The notes under the pieces were generated by a model. The model made no database searches and was not told where the DNA came from. It was given only the letters and a program-made list of their open reading frames with translations. From the NCBI RefSeq assembly GCF_927798175.1, contig NZ_CAKMMP010000003.1, positions 124,001-188,000 of the forward strand: a stretch of 64,000 nt of DNA, in the 5' to 3' direction. This DNA is from Paenibacillus sp. JJ-223 (GTDB taxonomy: Bacteria > Bacillota > Bacilli > Paenibacillales > Paenibacillaceae). Shown piece after piece: positions 42,701 to 50,351 of the stretch. Position numbers and translations under genes: made by a program. Position 1 is the stretch's first letter. Each line of letters starts with the position of its first letter.

Positions 42701-43716
42701 CCGGCATTCGCATGATTACGCCGACCGGTCCGGAACAGGGAGAGGTCGACATTTACGTTGACGGACAATGGGTTCAAACGGTAGACGCATACAGCGCAGG
42801 CCGTAAAAACATGCAGGAGATATTCAGCGTATCCGGATTAACAGCAGGGGCGCATAAACTCAAGGCCGTCAAGAAATCCGGGGAACTGATGTTCACGGAT
42901 CAGTTGAAATTCACGATTGCGTCTGGCAACGAGGGGCCTACGAACCCAACAAACCCGACAAACCCGACAAACCCAACCAATCCGACAAACCCATCGGATC
43001 CATCGGTACCATCCGGCCCAAGCGGACCGTCAACGGCTGCACCTACTCCGGGAACAGGCACCCATGAGGAAACCGCAGGCAGCACGGATCAGGAGCTTCT
43101 TCGTCATCGGGCTTATATCCATGGCTATGCCGACGGATGGTTCAGACCGAATCGCCAGATTACCCGTGCGGAAATGGCGAGCATTTTGGCCAAGGTTTAC
43201 GATCAAGAAGCAGCAGAAACCAATGCTGCATTCAGCGACGTACCTTCCGACCATTGGGGAGCGGAGGCGATTGCCAAGGTTGCCCAAACGGGACTGATGA
43301 AAGGATACAAGGACGGTACGTTCAAGCCGGATCAACCATTAACCCGCGCAGAAATGGCCATCCTTGCTGTTGCTGCAGCCGCGTCGAAATCACCGGTGTC
43401 AGGAAGCGGATTTACCGATATCCGCGGCCACTGGGCAGAAGAGGCGATCCTCGCGGCGCAAGGCGCAGGCATGTTGAATGGCTACAAAGATGGAACATTC
43501 CGTCCCAAAGCGCTGTTGACGCGAGCCGAAGCCGTTGCTGTGATCAATCGTGCGCTGGGCAGAGGGCCGTTATCCGGCATTTCGCAGCCAAGCTGGGGCG
43601 ATGTTCCGGCTTCGCATTGGGCTTTCGGAGATATTGAGGAGGCATCGACCGATCATGCGGCGAAGCCAGGTGCAACAGGTGGAGAACAATGGGTGGATGA
43701 AACGCAGCAAAAATAG
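39784..43716 (+). CDS. Cell-wall-anchored multi-module GH27 glycosidase with SLH domains
   Basis: The protein has 1310 residues and is secreted (signal peptide, cleavage near VAEAAD). Modules: GH27 catalytic domain at about 44-460 (KPYMGWSSYSMQ; probable nucleophile Asp207 in NFVKFDS; WRIDWDVEAY holds the acid/base region), then carbohydrate-binding-type beta-sandwich modules at about 529-650 and 750-875. X2-like linkers lie at about 660-745 and 875-950. A third sandwich module at about 949-1043 lacks its first 40-odd residues, and a stray module front sits at about 457-490. A Pro/Thr/Asn repeat linker (1053-1085) leads to three SLH domains at the C-terminus that bind secondary cell-wall polymer. 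It removes terminal alpha-galactosyl-type residues at the cell surface. ATG 39784 follows AGAGGAGG. Confidence 0.88.
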   Translation: MNLKRMGNRLATGLLVLIMTAVQFGFIGTTRNVAEAADDSLAEKPYMGWSSYSMQVYEPSGQWTSAESIKKQSDAMREKLQAHGYEYINIDAGWNGDMDEYGRPIPSEKLYPNGFQEVIDYVHNNGQKIGIYLIPGLSIDAYNQNLEIYGTDGACRMQDIVYQPLTVMDYWNSYTYKIDFSNPCSQKYVDSIADMLGEWGINFVKFDSVTPGSGINNLSRDARGDVEAWSKALARHDIWFELSWALDHNYVDFWKKHANGWRIDWDVEAYDSSVGLTQWANIARLFPIAALWWRDAGPGGWNDFDSLNVGNGSMDGLTKDERKTAMTFWAISSAPLYTGNDLTRLDSYGLELLTNDEVIAVNQAGRPAHPVSMDTKQQVWYANNGDGTYSVALFNLANRSAEVNVKWSDIGLEGPASVRDLWSHSELGTFNEGFSGGLLEPHASRMLKVTALSGTSTVNNDDTGMRYHGEWKRNGGKEQSEGTQDLSLTIRDSATAGSESAIADLPEGANATNDEPAAVLEDNAAVTDVVYVNDDSSDIQYTGTWSHNSGRGLGDHNDDVHFTEKNGDYFEYTFTGTGIELLTEKHGEQGDMIITLDGGEPEKVSAYTDGDREVQQILYSKRDLPNGTHTLKAVKDSGQYMLLDALTVTKEVPTGEQDSTIQPTVTNFDKAVEQQKDISITLNLNGNTFVGVERDGVLLGENDVEVAENTLTIKKAYLAQLPVGTTTLSVTFSSGSPQVLTVKVSDTTGVRFVTINNDDPAIKYNGNWNRSTGRGFGDYKDDVHYAEQNGEYFEYEFRGTGIQLFTEVDPSQGDMDIYVDGEFKETVSAYRTDRLAQQNLYSISGLTNGLHTLKAVKKSGRFMLLDMLKVEIPNSIQPVSAVFDKAEAAQADIEVRLLQEPASFSKIKNGSSELVKGTDYEVSGDLITLKKSYLAAQPLGTLNLTFVFSGDYLNDVHYSAENGDYFEYVFKGTGIRMITPTGPEQGEVDIYVDGQWVQTVDAYSAGRKNMQEIFSVSGLTAGAHKLKAVKKSGELMFTDQLKFTIASGNEGPTNPTNPTNPTNPTNPTNPSDPSVPSGPSGPSTAAPTPGTGTHEETAGSTDQELLRHRAYIHGYADGWFRPNRQITRAEMASILAKVYDQEAAETNAAFSDVPSDHWGAEAIAKVAQTGLMKGYKDGTFKPDQPLTRAEMAILAVAAAASKSPVSGSGFTDIRGHWAEEAILAAQGAGMLNGYKDGTFRPKALLTRAEAVAVINRALGRGPLSGISQPSWGDVPASHWAFGDIEEASTDHAAKPGATGGEQWVDETQQK

Positions 43717-43719
43717 AAA

Positions 43720-43913
43720 GCGAAATAAACCGCAAAACAAACACACACGTTAACGGAGAGGCAGAAGCAATTTGGAGAAGCGAAGCGTTCGCCTTTATCA
43801 CCGGATTTTCCCCTTAGAAAAGGGGGATCAAAAAATCTGGGGATAACAGCGATCGGAAGATGGTACTGTACTTGCAGTGCCCTAGTGTGATGATTAGTGC
43901 GATTTATAGAGAT
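43720..43913 (+). repeat. Terminal-inverted-repeat element, 194-bp copy
   Basis: This copy starts 4 nt after the SLH gene stop. The left end is AAATAAACCGC and the right end GCGATTTATAGAG, which are degenerate versions of the ends at 32981-33107. It shares the interior blocks of that copy and carries about 60 extra bases. Those can fold into two hairpins: GCGAA/TTCGC, and CCGGATTTT-CCCCTT with AAGGGG-AAAATCTGG. The extra hairpins point to a structured RNA or to a larger ancestral form. Confidence 0.7.
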
Positions 43914-43921
43914 TGTCTTTG

Positions 43922-43946
43922 GGGACCACGCGGTGGTCCCTTTTTT
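43922..43946 (+). terminator. Terminator of the SLH-GH27 gene
   Basis: GGGACCAC-GCG-GTGGTCCC (43922-43940) is a perfect 8-bp stem followed by six T residues, located just after the repeat element. Confidence 0.9.
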
Positions 43947-44049
43947 CTGAATAAAGGAAGTGGGCGCAGGTCAATTCATATGTCGCAGGAGATGCAGTCA
44001 CATAGGGGTGAACATCAGGAAAAAAACATTGGATGAAACGCGAAAGTGG

Positions 44050-44079
44050 TATAATCTGTGTTTATGATAACGCTACCAA
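44050..44079 (+). promoter_or_regulatory. Promoter and cre-like site of the membrane AraC regulator
   Basis: The consensus -10 TATAAT is at 44050-44055. A possible -35 (TTGGAT, 44029-44034) is only 15 nt away. ATGATAACGCTACCAA at 44064-44079 resembles a cre site with two mismatches and would cover the first transcribed bases, where CcpA usually blocks transcription. The predicted transcript start near 44062 rules out the upstream GTG and ATG as translation starts. Confidence 0.55.
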
Positions 44080-44105
44080 CATCTCTGCAAGGGGAGGGTC
44101 TACCC

Positions 44106-46394
44106 ATTAGAAATTCCAGCGTGTTTCGGAAGTTTTTAATTTCCTACGTGATCATTTTGGTGATTCCCAGCATCGGCGGATATATGTCCTATTTGACCTC
44201 CATATCCGTTACCCGGTCGATCTCCATCGAAAACGGGGTTACCCAGCTCCAGAAGGGCCAAGACATTTTGGAGCGCCGCATGGCTGAGGTGGAGGCGTTC
44301 ACCAGACAGCTTGCGGTCAATCGGGAATTGAACGTGCTCATGAACGAACGGGACAACGAAACCAATGTGTACGGCATTTGGAGAACGATGGAGAACGTGC
44401 TTTCGTTTGGCCGCAGCAGCGATTTTTTGCAAAATTATTATATTTACCTCGCGAACTACAATCTGATTCTGACGCCGGGTTCGTCATACAGGCCGAATCA
44501 TTATTATGCCGATTTCCATTATAACGACCTGTCATTGGAGGAATGGACAAAGGAAATATTGGATACCCACCACCGCAGCGAAATCAAGCCGCTCAGCCCG
44601 TTTATGACGAGAGGTCAGCAAACGTCGGTCATCACGTACATGCAGTCGCTGCCGTTGGACAGCTTTAACGATTCATCGCCGGCGGTCGCCGTCGTTTTGA
44701 TTGACGAAAAGCTGATTACGGGCCTGCTGTCCGGAATGACGGAGCGCTACGGCGGTTGGGTTCGGATCAGCGATTCGCAGGGAAAAACCATTGCGCTAAA
44801 GGGAAGCGAAGAAGCGGAGATGGCCAACATGTCCCTTGATCCGAAGTTCGACCCGAGCAAGGCCAGCCAGTTTTATGGGGACGATCTGGTCATTACCACG
44901 CAATCCAAAACCAACGGGTGGGTGTATCAAGCGGGAATCCCGCGCGACCTGCTGCTCGAGAATGCCAACAAAATCAAGAAAACGAGCATGCTCATCACCG
45001 GCGGCACGCTGCTTATCGGACTTGTGGTGGGGTTAGTGCTGGCTTACCGCCACAGCGTACCCATCAACCGGCTGCTGAGCGTCATGAAAGAACAATTCGG
45101 GAAGGATGAGCGCTCGTCCAGGAACGAGTTCGACTTTCTGAGCGGGAATATCGCCGACATGATTACGAAAAACAAGCAGCTCGAATCCGAGCTGAACCGC
45201 CAGCTTCCGCTGGTGAGGGATGCATTCCTGAAAAGGATGTTCTCCGGCGAATTCAAATCCAGGGAGGAGATTCACTCCGCTTCGGAGCAAGCGGGAGTTC
45301 GTTTGCGGCAAAGTACGGGGTATGCAGGCATCGTCCAGATTAAAGGCTATGGCAGCATGGACAATGTCGAGGTCCTGAATGAGCTGAACGCATCCCGTCT
45401 GCTGCTGAAACAGGCGATGGCGGATCTTGGCGCAGATCCCTTGATGACGGATTGGGATTCGGACAAAGTCGCCATCCTGTTTTTCTCTGCCGAGGAGGAT
45501 GAAGAATCAGAACGTGCCGTGAACGAGATCACGCATACGATGGAGAATCTGGCGGAATACCTCTTTAATGAATATCGAATAACCATCCAGTCGGGCTTTG
45601 GTCAGCTTTTTGCCTCCTTGACCGAAGTGAGCCTTTCTTTCGAGCAAGCCCATCAAGCGCTGGAATATGCCATCCACACGAACCGAAAGGGCATGGTTTG
45701 GAACAACGAAGCCCATATCGAACATACGACCTATTATTATCCGCTGGATTCCGAGCAGCGCCTGGTCACGACGATTCGGGCCGGAGAGCTGGAAGCAGCC
45801 GAGCGGATCGTTGAGGGCATCATCGCGCAAAACATGCAGCAGCGGGAGCTGTCCATCGAAATGAAGCATCAGCTGATCGGTGAGATGAAGGGAACATTCA
45901 TCAAACTGCTGGATCAGAAAGTATTCACCGAATACGACGCTGCCGAGGATATTAAACGGCTTGTTATCGATATCTCGCTTTCAGAGCCGCTGGAAAGCAT
46001 CAAAACCACCTTGTTTGCAATCATGAAAGAGCTGTGCGGATTCATTGCCAACAAAAAGAAAGACGTCCACGGCCAAATCGTCAAGCAAATCAAAGCATAC
46101 ACGGCCGAAATGTATTCGGATACCGAACTTACACTGTACAGAGTTGCCGAACATGTCGAACGTCCGGAGAAGTATATTTCGCAATTGTTCAAGGAATATA
46201 CAGGCATCAATTTCTCCGATTATTTGATCAAGGTGCGCATGGATCAAGCGATGGTTCTGTTAAATGAGAGCAAATACACGGTGGACGAAATTGCGTCCAG
46301 AGTCGGATACAACAGCTCGCACTCTTTCAGGCGTGCCTTTAAAAGACTGAATGGCATATCCCCAAGCGTGTACAGACAATCGGGTGGCGGTTAA
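44106..46394 (+). CDS. Membrane-bound AraC-type transcriptional regulator
   Basis: The regulator has about 762 residues. Order: a transmembrane helix (FLISYVIILVIPSIGGYMSYL), an extracellular Cache-like sensor to about residue 290, a second helix (MLITGGTLLIGLVVGLVLAY, about 295-315), a cytoplasmic linker, and a C-terminal AraC DNA-binding domain (660-760; LYRVAEHVERPEKYISQLFKEYTGINFSDYLIKVRM and VDEIASRVGYNSSHSFRRAFKRLNGISPSVYR). It is the YesS/YtdP-like one-component group that senses sugars outside the cell. Start: GGGGAGGG at 44091-44098 is best spaced for ATT 44106. GTG 44121 is too far away. It lies between its two presumed targets at 39620 and 46473. Confidence 0.85.
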   Translation: MRNSSVFRKFLISYVIILVIPSIGGYMSYLTSISVTRSISIENGVTQLQKGQDILERRMAEVEAFTRQLAVNRELNVLMNERDNETNVYGIWRTMENVLSFGRSSDFLQNYYIYLANYNLILTPGSSYRPNHYYADFHYNDLSLEEWTKEILDTHHRSEIKPLSPFMTRGQQTSVITYMQSLPLDSFNDSSPAVAVVLIDEKLITGLLSGMTERYGGWVRISDSQGKTIALKGSEEAEMANMSLDPKFDPSKASQFYGDDLVITTQSKTNGWVYQAGIPRDLLLENANKIKKTSMLITGGTLLIGLVVGLVLAYRHSVPINRLLSVMKEQFGKDERSSRNEFDFLSGNIADMITKNKQLESELNRQLPLVRDAFLKRMFSGEFKSREEIHSASEQAGVRLRQSTGYAGIVQIKGYGSMDNVEVLNELNASRLLLKQAMADLGADPLMTDWDSDKVAILFFSAEEDEESERAVNEITHTMENLAEYLFNEYRITIQSGFGQLFASLTEVSLSFEQAHQALEYAIHTNRKGMVWNNEAHIEHTTYYYPLDSEQRLVTTIRAGELEAAERIVEGIIAQNMQQRELSIEMKHQLIGEMKGTFIKLLDQKVFTEYDAAEDIKRLVIDISLSEPLESIKTTLFAIMKELCGFIANKKKDVHGQIVKQIKAYTAEMYSDTELTLYRVAEHVERPEKYISQLFKEYTGINFSDYLIKVRMDQAMVLLNESKYTVDEIASRVGYNSSHSFRRAFKRLNGISPSVYRQSGGG

Positions 46395-46472
46395 ACGCTG
46401 CGGGTTCTTGAACCGGCTTTGGCATGTATGGGACAGATCGGCCTTTTTAGGGGCAGATGTACCGGTGCAAAC

Positions 46473-46601
46473 GGAAAAATGGCCGTTCTGGCGCTGTTTT
46501 GTGCCCCTGATCACAGGATAACTGTACGCCGAACGGCGCAATTGTACCTGTTTATGGGATGGCCGTTTCCTCTATGATCAATTTGTGGAAAGCGCTATCA
46601 T
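46473..46601 (+). promoter_or_regulatory. Regulatory region of the lplBCA operon, shared with the SLH-GH27 gene
   Basis: GGAAAAATGGC (46473-46483), GTTCT, TGCCCCTG, GTACGC and CAATTGTACCT (46539-46549) repeat the order seen at 39620-39694. The first-to-last block distance is 66 bp here and 64 there. A -10-like TATGAT lies at 46573-46578. TGGAAAGCGCTATCAT (46586-46601) matches the cre consensus with one mismatch and sits at the transcription start. No -35 is visible, so activation is expected. Confidence 0.68.
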
Positions 46602-46638
46602 TTTCCTGTTCCACAGACTGTCGTTAGGGGGGGTTGTT

Positions 46639-47604
46639 CTGAAGGAAGAAGTCACCGTAAATCGCAGGTCATTGCCGCAGAGAGCAGAAACGAGCTTTTG
46701 GATCGATGCCCGCAAAAAAATGAAGAAACACTGGCAATTGCATCTGCTGGTTATTCCGCCCTTGCTGTTTTTTCTCATATTCAAGTATTACCCGATGATC
46801 AATACGGTCCTTGCCTTCAAGGATTATAACGTCATCAAAGGAATATGGGGAAGTCCGTGGGTTGGATTCCAACATTTCCGACTCTTTTTCGAAAATCCGT
46901 TATTCTGGACACTGGTCAAGAACACGATCTTGCTCAGCGGGTATTTGCTGCTGGCCGGATTTCCGATCCCCATCCTATTGGCACTGATGATCAATGAAGT
47001 GAGGGGGACGAAGTTCAAAAAATTCGTGCAGCTCGTCTCGTTCGCGCCCTATTTCATTTCAACGGTGGTGATGGTTTCGATCATCATGCTGTTTCTGGCC
47101 CCACGGCTCGGATTTGCCAACATTGCCCTTCATTTCTTCGGGCTTGAATCGGTCAATTTCCTTGGCGAACCCGGCATGTTTCGTTCGATCTACGTGTGGT
47201 CCGACATTTGGCAGACTGCGGGTTATAGTGCCGTCATTTATTTGGCTGCGCTCGCTGGCATCGATCCGACGCTCTACGAAGCGGCCAAAGTCGACGGTGC
47301 CTCGCGGTTTCAAAAAATCCGCCACGTCGACCTGCCGGGAATTGTGCCGACCATCGTGATCATTCTGATCCTCAATGTAGGCAATGTCATGGCCATCGGC
47401 TTCGAGAAGGTGTACCTGCTGCAAAATCCGCTCAATCTTGCTAACTCGGAAATCATTGCAACCTATGTTTACCGGATCGGCCTGCTGAACGCCAACTATA
47501 GCTTTGCGACGGCAGTCGGTCTGTTCAACTCGCTGATCAATCTCGTTTTGCTGCTGACCGTGAACGGTTTGGCCAAAAAAGCGACCAACCACAGCATCTG
47601 GTAG
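46639..47604 (+). CDS. lplB: Oligosaccharide ABC transporter permease, LplB type
   Basis: The permease has about 321 residues and six membrane segments. LQLHLL-type start (MKKHWQLHLLVIPPLLFFLIFKYYPMINTVLAFKDYN) and the EAA loop YEAAKVDGASRFQKIRHVDLPGIVPT identify the LplB/YtcC group. Start: the frame is open from GTG 46585, but that codon lies at the transcription start and inside the cre. AGGGGGG at 46625-46632 is best spaced for CTG 46639, which I take as a tentative start. ATG 46720 has no ribosome site. It forms the channel with LplC. No ATPase gene is in the operon, so an MsmK-type shared ATPase is expected elsewhere. Confidence 0.85.
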   Translation: MKEEVTVNRRSLPQRAETSFWIDARKKMKKHWQLHLLVIPPLLFFLIFKYYPMINTVLAFKDYNVIKGIWGSPWVGFQHFRLFFENPLFWTLVKNTILLSGYLLLAGFPIPILLALMINEVRGTKFKKFVQLVSFAPYFISTVVMVSIIMLFLAPRLGFANIALHFFGLESVNFLGEPGMFRSIYVWSDIWQTAGYSAVIYLAALAGIDPTLYEAAKVDGASRFQKIRHVDLPGIVPTIVIILILNVGNVMAIGFEKVYLLQNPLNLANSEIIATYVYRIGLLNANYSFATAVGLFNSLINLVLLLTVNGLAKKATNHSIW

Positions 47605-47619
47605 GAAAGGAGGTTTCCC

Positions 47620-48519
47620 ATGGCAGTACCCGTGCAGAAACGGATTCGAGAATCCGCCGCCGACAGGACATTCCTGATTGCGATTTACATCGTGCTCAGT
47701 CTTGTCGCGTTGGCCGTCATCTATCCGCTCATTTTCATTATCAGCAGTTCGTTCAGCAGCCCGGCAGCCGTCACGTCCGGTCGTGTATGGTTATGGCCGG
47801 TCGACGTTTCGCTAAGTGGATATAAAGCCTTGTTCCACACGCCCGAAATTTTGACGGGCTATGGGAATTCGATCTTTTATACCGCAGCAGGAACCATCAT
47901 CAGCGTGGTGCTGACCATCATGATCGCCTACCCGTTATCGCGGAGAAGCTTCTTTGGCCGAAATGCTTTGATGATGGTCATTACCTTTACGATGATCTTC
48001 AGCGGCGGTTTGATTCCGACGTACATGGTCGTCAAGCAGCTCCATCTGATCGATACCCGCTGGGCGCTTCTGATCCCGAATGCGATCTGGGTCTGGCAGG
48101 TCATCATCGCCCGTTCGTTCTTCAAATCCTCCATTCCCGAGGAGCTGCTGGAAGCGAGCGAAATGGACGGCTGCAGCGACATGCGCTTCATATGGAGCAT
48201 CGTGCTTCCTTTATCCAAACCGATCATTGCGGTTCTGGTCCTCATGTATGCGGTAGGGCAATGGAATGCGTATTTCGATGCTCTGATTTATCTGAAATCG
48301 GCGGATTTGTTCCCATTGCAGCTGATTCTGCGCAGCATCATCATTCAGAACAACAGCGCAGGGGCGATGGATGCAGCGAAAATGGTGGAGCGGCAGCAGC
48401 TGGCCGAACTGCTGAAATATGCTTTGATCGTAGTTGCCACGCTGCCCGTGCTGGTTATTTATCCGTTCGTGCAGCGCCATTTCGTACAGGGAATGCTGGT
48501 CGGTTCCGTTAAGGGATAA
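47620..48519 (+). CDS. lplC: Oligosaccharide ABC transporter permease, LplC type
   Basis: The permease has 299 residues and six membrane segments. It belongs to the LplC/YtcP (CUT1-like) group. The EAA loop is present as EELLEASEMDGCSDMRFIWSIVLPLSKPIIAVLVL, and the C-terminus KYALIVVATLPVLVIYPFVQRHFVQGMLVGSVKG is diagnostic. ATG 47620 follows the near-perfect GAAAGGAGG, 16 nt after lplB. It completes the membrane channel with LplB. Confidence 0.9.
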   Translation: MAVPVQKRIRESAADRTFLIAIYIVLSLVALAVIYPLIFIISSSFSSPAAVTSGRVWLWPVDVSLSGYKALFHTPEILTGYGNSIFYTAAGTIISVVLTIMIAYPLSRRSFFGRNALMMVITFTMIFSGGLIPTYMVVKQLHLIDTRWALLIPNAIWVWQVIIARSFFKSSIPEELLEASEMDGCSDMRFIWSIVLPLSKPIIAVLVLMYAVGQWNAYFDALIYLKSADLFPLQLILRSIIIQNNSAGAMDAAKMVERQQLAELLKYALIVVATLPVLVIYPFVQRHFVQGMLVGSVKG

Positions 48520-48554
48520 TTCCGGCGGCCAAAAACTAAAGGGAGTGATCGGAT

Positions 48555-50201
48555 TTGAAAAAAGGCCTCATCATGATGCTTATGCTGTTGATGCTGTTCA
48601 CGCTTGCGCTGAGTGGATGTTCAAGCGATAATGCTTCCGCACCGGAGTCCGGGGGATCGTCAACGGGGAATGGTCCGGTGAATATTAGCGTATTTTCCGT
48701 GCAGGAATCCGGAATCGACATTCCGACCAACCAATTCACGAAATTCGTGGAAGACAAATTCAACATCAAATTCAACTGGCAGATCAATCCGTCTGACGGA
48801 GCCAAGGAAAAACGGCAAATCTCGCTGGCGAGCGGCGACTACCCCGATGCTTATCTGCTGACGCATTACATCGACCAATTTTCACAAGCAGACCTTCTGA
48901 AATACGGCAAACAAGGGGTTTTGGTGCCTCTGAACGATCTGATCGACAAGTATGCACCCAATATCAAAGCCGCAATGGAAAGCAACGAAAACCTGAGAAC
49001 GTTGAACACCGCGCCGGATGGCAATATTTATGGTCTGGTTGCCTATACCGAGTGTTTCCACTGCTCGTATTCAAGCAAGATGTGGATCAATACCGAGTGG
49101 TTGAAGAAGCTGAACCTGGAGATGCCCAAGACGACGGAAGAATTCAAAAACGTATTGAAAGCATTCAAAACGCAGGACCCGAACGGCAACGGCAAAGCGG
49201 ATGAAGTGCCGCTCAGCGGTTCGATCGAGGAATTCGGCGTACGCGTCGTTCCGTTTCTCATGAACGCCTTTGTATACGACGATGACCGGAATTACCTGCA
49301 AATGTCCGGAGGCAAGGTGCAATCCGCGGCGATCACGCCCGAGTGGAAAGAAGGATTGACGTACATCAAGTCTTTGTTCGATGAAGGATTGATCGATCCG
49401 GGTGCCTTTACGCAGAATGCCGAAGCGTTCAAAAAAATCGGGGAAAACGCGGATGCCGAAATTTTGGGCGCAGGCGCGGGCATGCATCCGGCGATCTTCG
49501 TGAACATCGATCCGGGCAACACGCGATCGGCTCATTACAATGCTGTGCCACCGATTACAGGTCCTCATGGCGTGTCCTATGCGACGCATGACGGAGGAGG
49601 CGTGCAGCCTGGAGCCAAATTCGTCATCACGAACAAAGCCAGCGAAGAAGCGCAGATCGCCTTGATCAAAATGGTGGACTATATGTTCACTCCCGAAGGC
49701 CAGACGAACGGGGCTAGCGGCTTGAAAGGGATCGACTGGACCGATCCCGGAGAGGGAGACGTCGCACTTGGCAAGGATTCCAAGGCGGTCGTCAAACTGA
49801 TCCCGATGGCCGAGGGAGAGGCACCGCGGAATGCAGGCTGGAGCGGCATGGCTCACTTCTACATGCCGAAAGAATATCGCGACACGTTTGTGCAAGGAAC
49901 CGATATTTACGCATCCGACGGTTACGAACGCAGACTTTACGATGCAACGCTGCTGTATGAAGGACATGAACCGAAAGAGCTGTTCCCGATCTGGTCGGTC
50001 TGGATCGATCCGGCTGAGATCGATGAGGCCAGCTTGCTGCAAACCAACATCAAAAATTACATCGAACAAAATACGCTCCAGTTCATTACGGGCAACAAGG
50101 ATCTGGACAAAGACTGGGACGCATACGTCAAAGGATTGCAGGATCTGAAGCTGGACCGTTATCTCGAGATTTTGCAAAAGGCGTATGAGGCTTCCAAGTA
50201 A
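48555..50201 (+). CDS. lplA: Oligosaccharide-binding lipoprotein, LplA type
   Basis: The lipoprotein has 548 residues (MMLMLLMLFTLALSGC lipobox) and is the extracytoplasmic receptor of the importer. It belongs to the solute-binding family 1 large subgroup. FNIKFNWQINPSDGAKEKRQISLASGDYPDAYLL and LVPLNDLIDKYAPNIKAAMESN are typical of LplA/YtcQ proteins, and the chain length agrees. The Trp and Tyr residues expected to stack on sugar are frequent in the middle. The start TTG 48555 lies behind AAAGGGAG. It is followed by a hairpin at 50219, which may set expression of this gene above that of the downstream hydrolase. Confidence 0.88.
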   Translation: MKKGLIMMLMLLMLFTLALSGCSSDNASAPESGGSSTGNGPVNISVFSVQESGIDIPTNQFTKFVEDKFNIKFNWQINPSDGAKEKRQISLASGDYPDAYLLTHYIDQFSQADLLKYGKQGVLVPLNDLIDKYAPNIKAAMESNENLRTLNTAPDGNIYGLVAYTECFHCSYSSKMWINTEWLKKLNLEMPKTTEEFKNVLKAFKTQDPNGNGKADEVPLSGSIEEFGVRVVPFLMNAFVYDDDRNYLQMSGGKVQSAAITPEWKEGLTYIKSLFDEGLIDPGAFTQNAEAFKKIGENADAEILGAGAGMHPAIFVNIDPGNTRSAHYNAVPPITGPHGVSYATHDGGGVQPGAKFVITNKASEEAQIALIKMVDYMFTPEGQTNGASGLKGIDWTDPGEGDVALGKDSKAVVKLIPMAEGEAPRNAGWSGMAHFYMPKEYRDTFVQGTDIYASDGYERRLYDATLLYEGHEPKELFPIWSVWIDPAEIDEASLLQTNIKNYIEQNTLQFITGNKDLDKDWDAYVKGLQDLKLDRYLEILQKAYEASK

Positions 50202-50218
50202 TTTGGGATAAAGCCGGT

Positions 50219-50255
50219 ACACTTGGGTGCTGCCGCAAAAAGGGCACCTGAGTGT
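50219..50255 (+). terminator. Intercistronic hairpin between lplA and GH95
   Basis: ACACTTGGGTGC (50219-50230) pairs with GCACCTGAGTGT (50244-50255) through Watson-Crick and two G-T pairs. Only GCTTTG follows, so it is probably a partial terminator or an mRNA-stabilising hairpin, as often found after binding-protein genes. Confidence 0.5.
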
Positions 50256-50351
50256 GCTTTGTCTATGAACAGGAGGCCGTTTGTTCGGTTCGGCACATTC
50301 ATAGCACTGGACGAGGGGCTTACGAAGCGATTTCTCTGATGGGAGGACGAA

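Noticed and set aside
42940..43000. Short tandem repeats that might suggest a CRISPR or satellite
   Set aside because: They encode the Asn-Pro-Thr linker of the SLH-GH27 protein in frame. The unit is 9 nt, with no spacers.
49071..50222. Open frame of 383 codons on the minus strand, opposite lplA
   Set aside because: It has no ribosome site and no recognisable domain, and lies wholly antisense to a gene with a clear lipobox and family match. It is a by-product of codon bias in the real gene.
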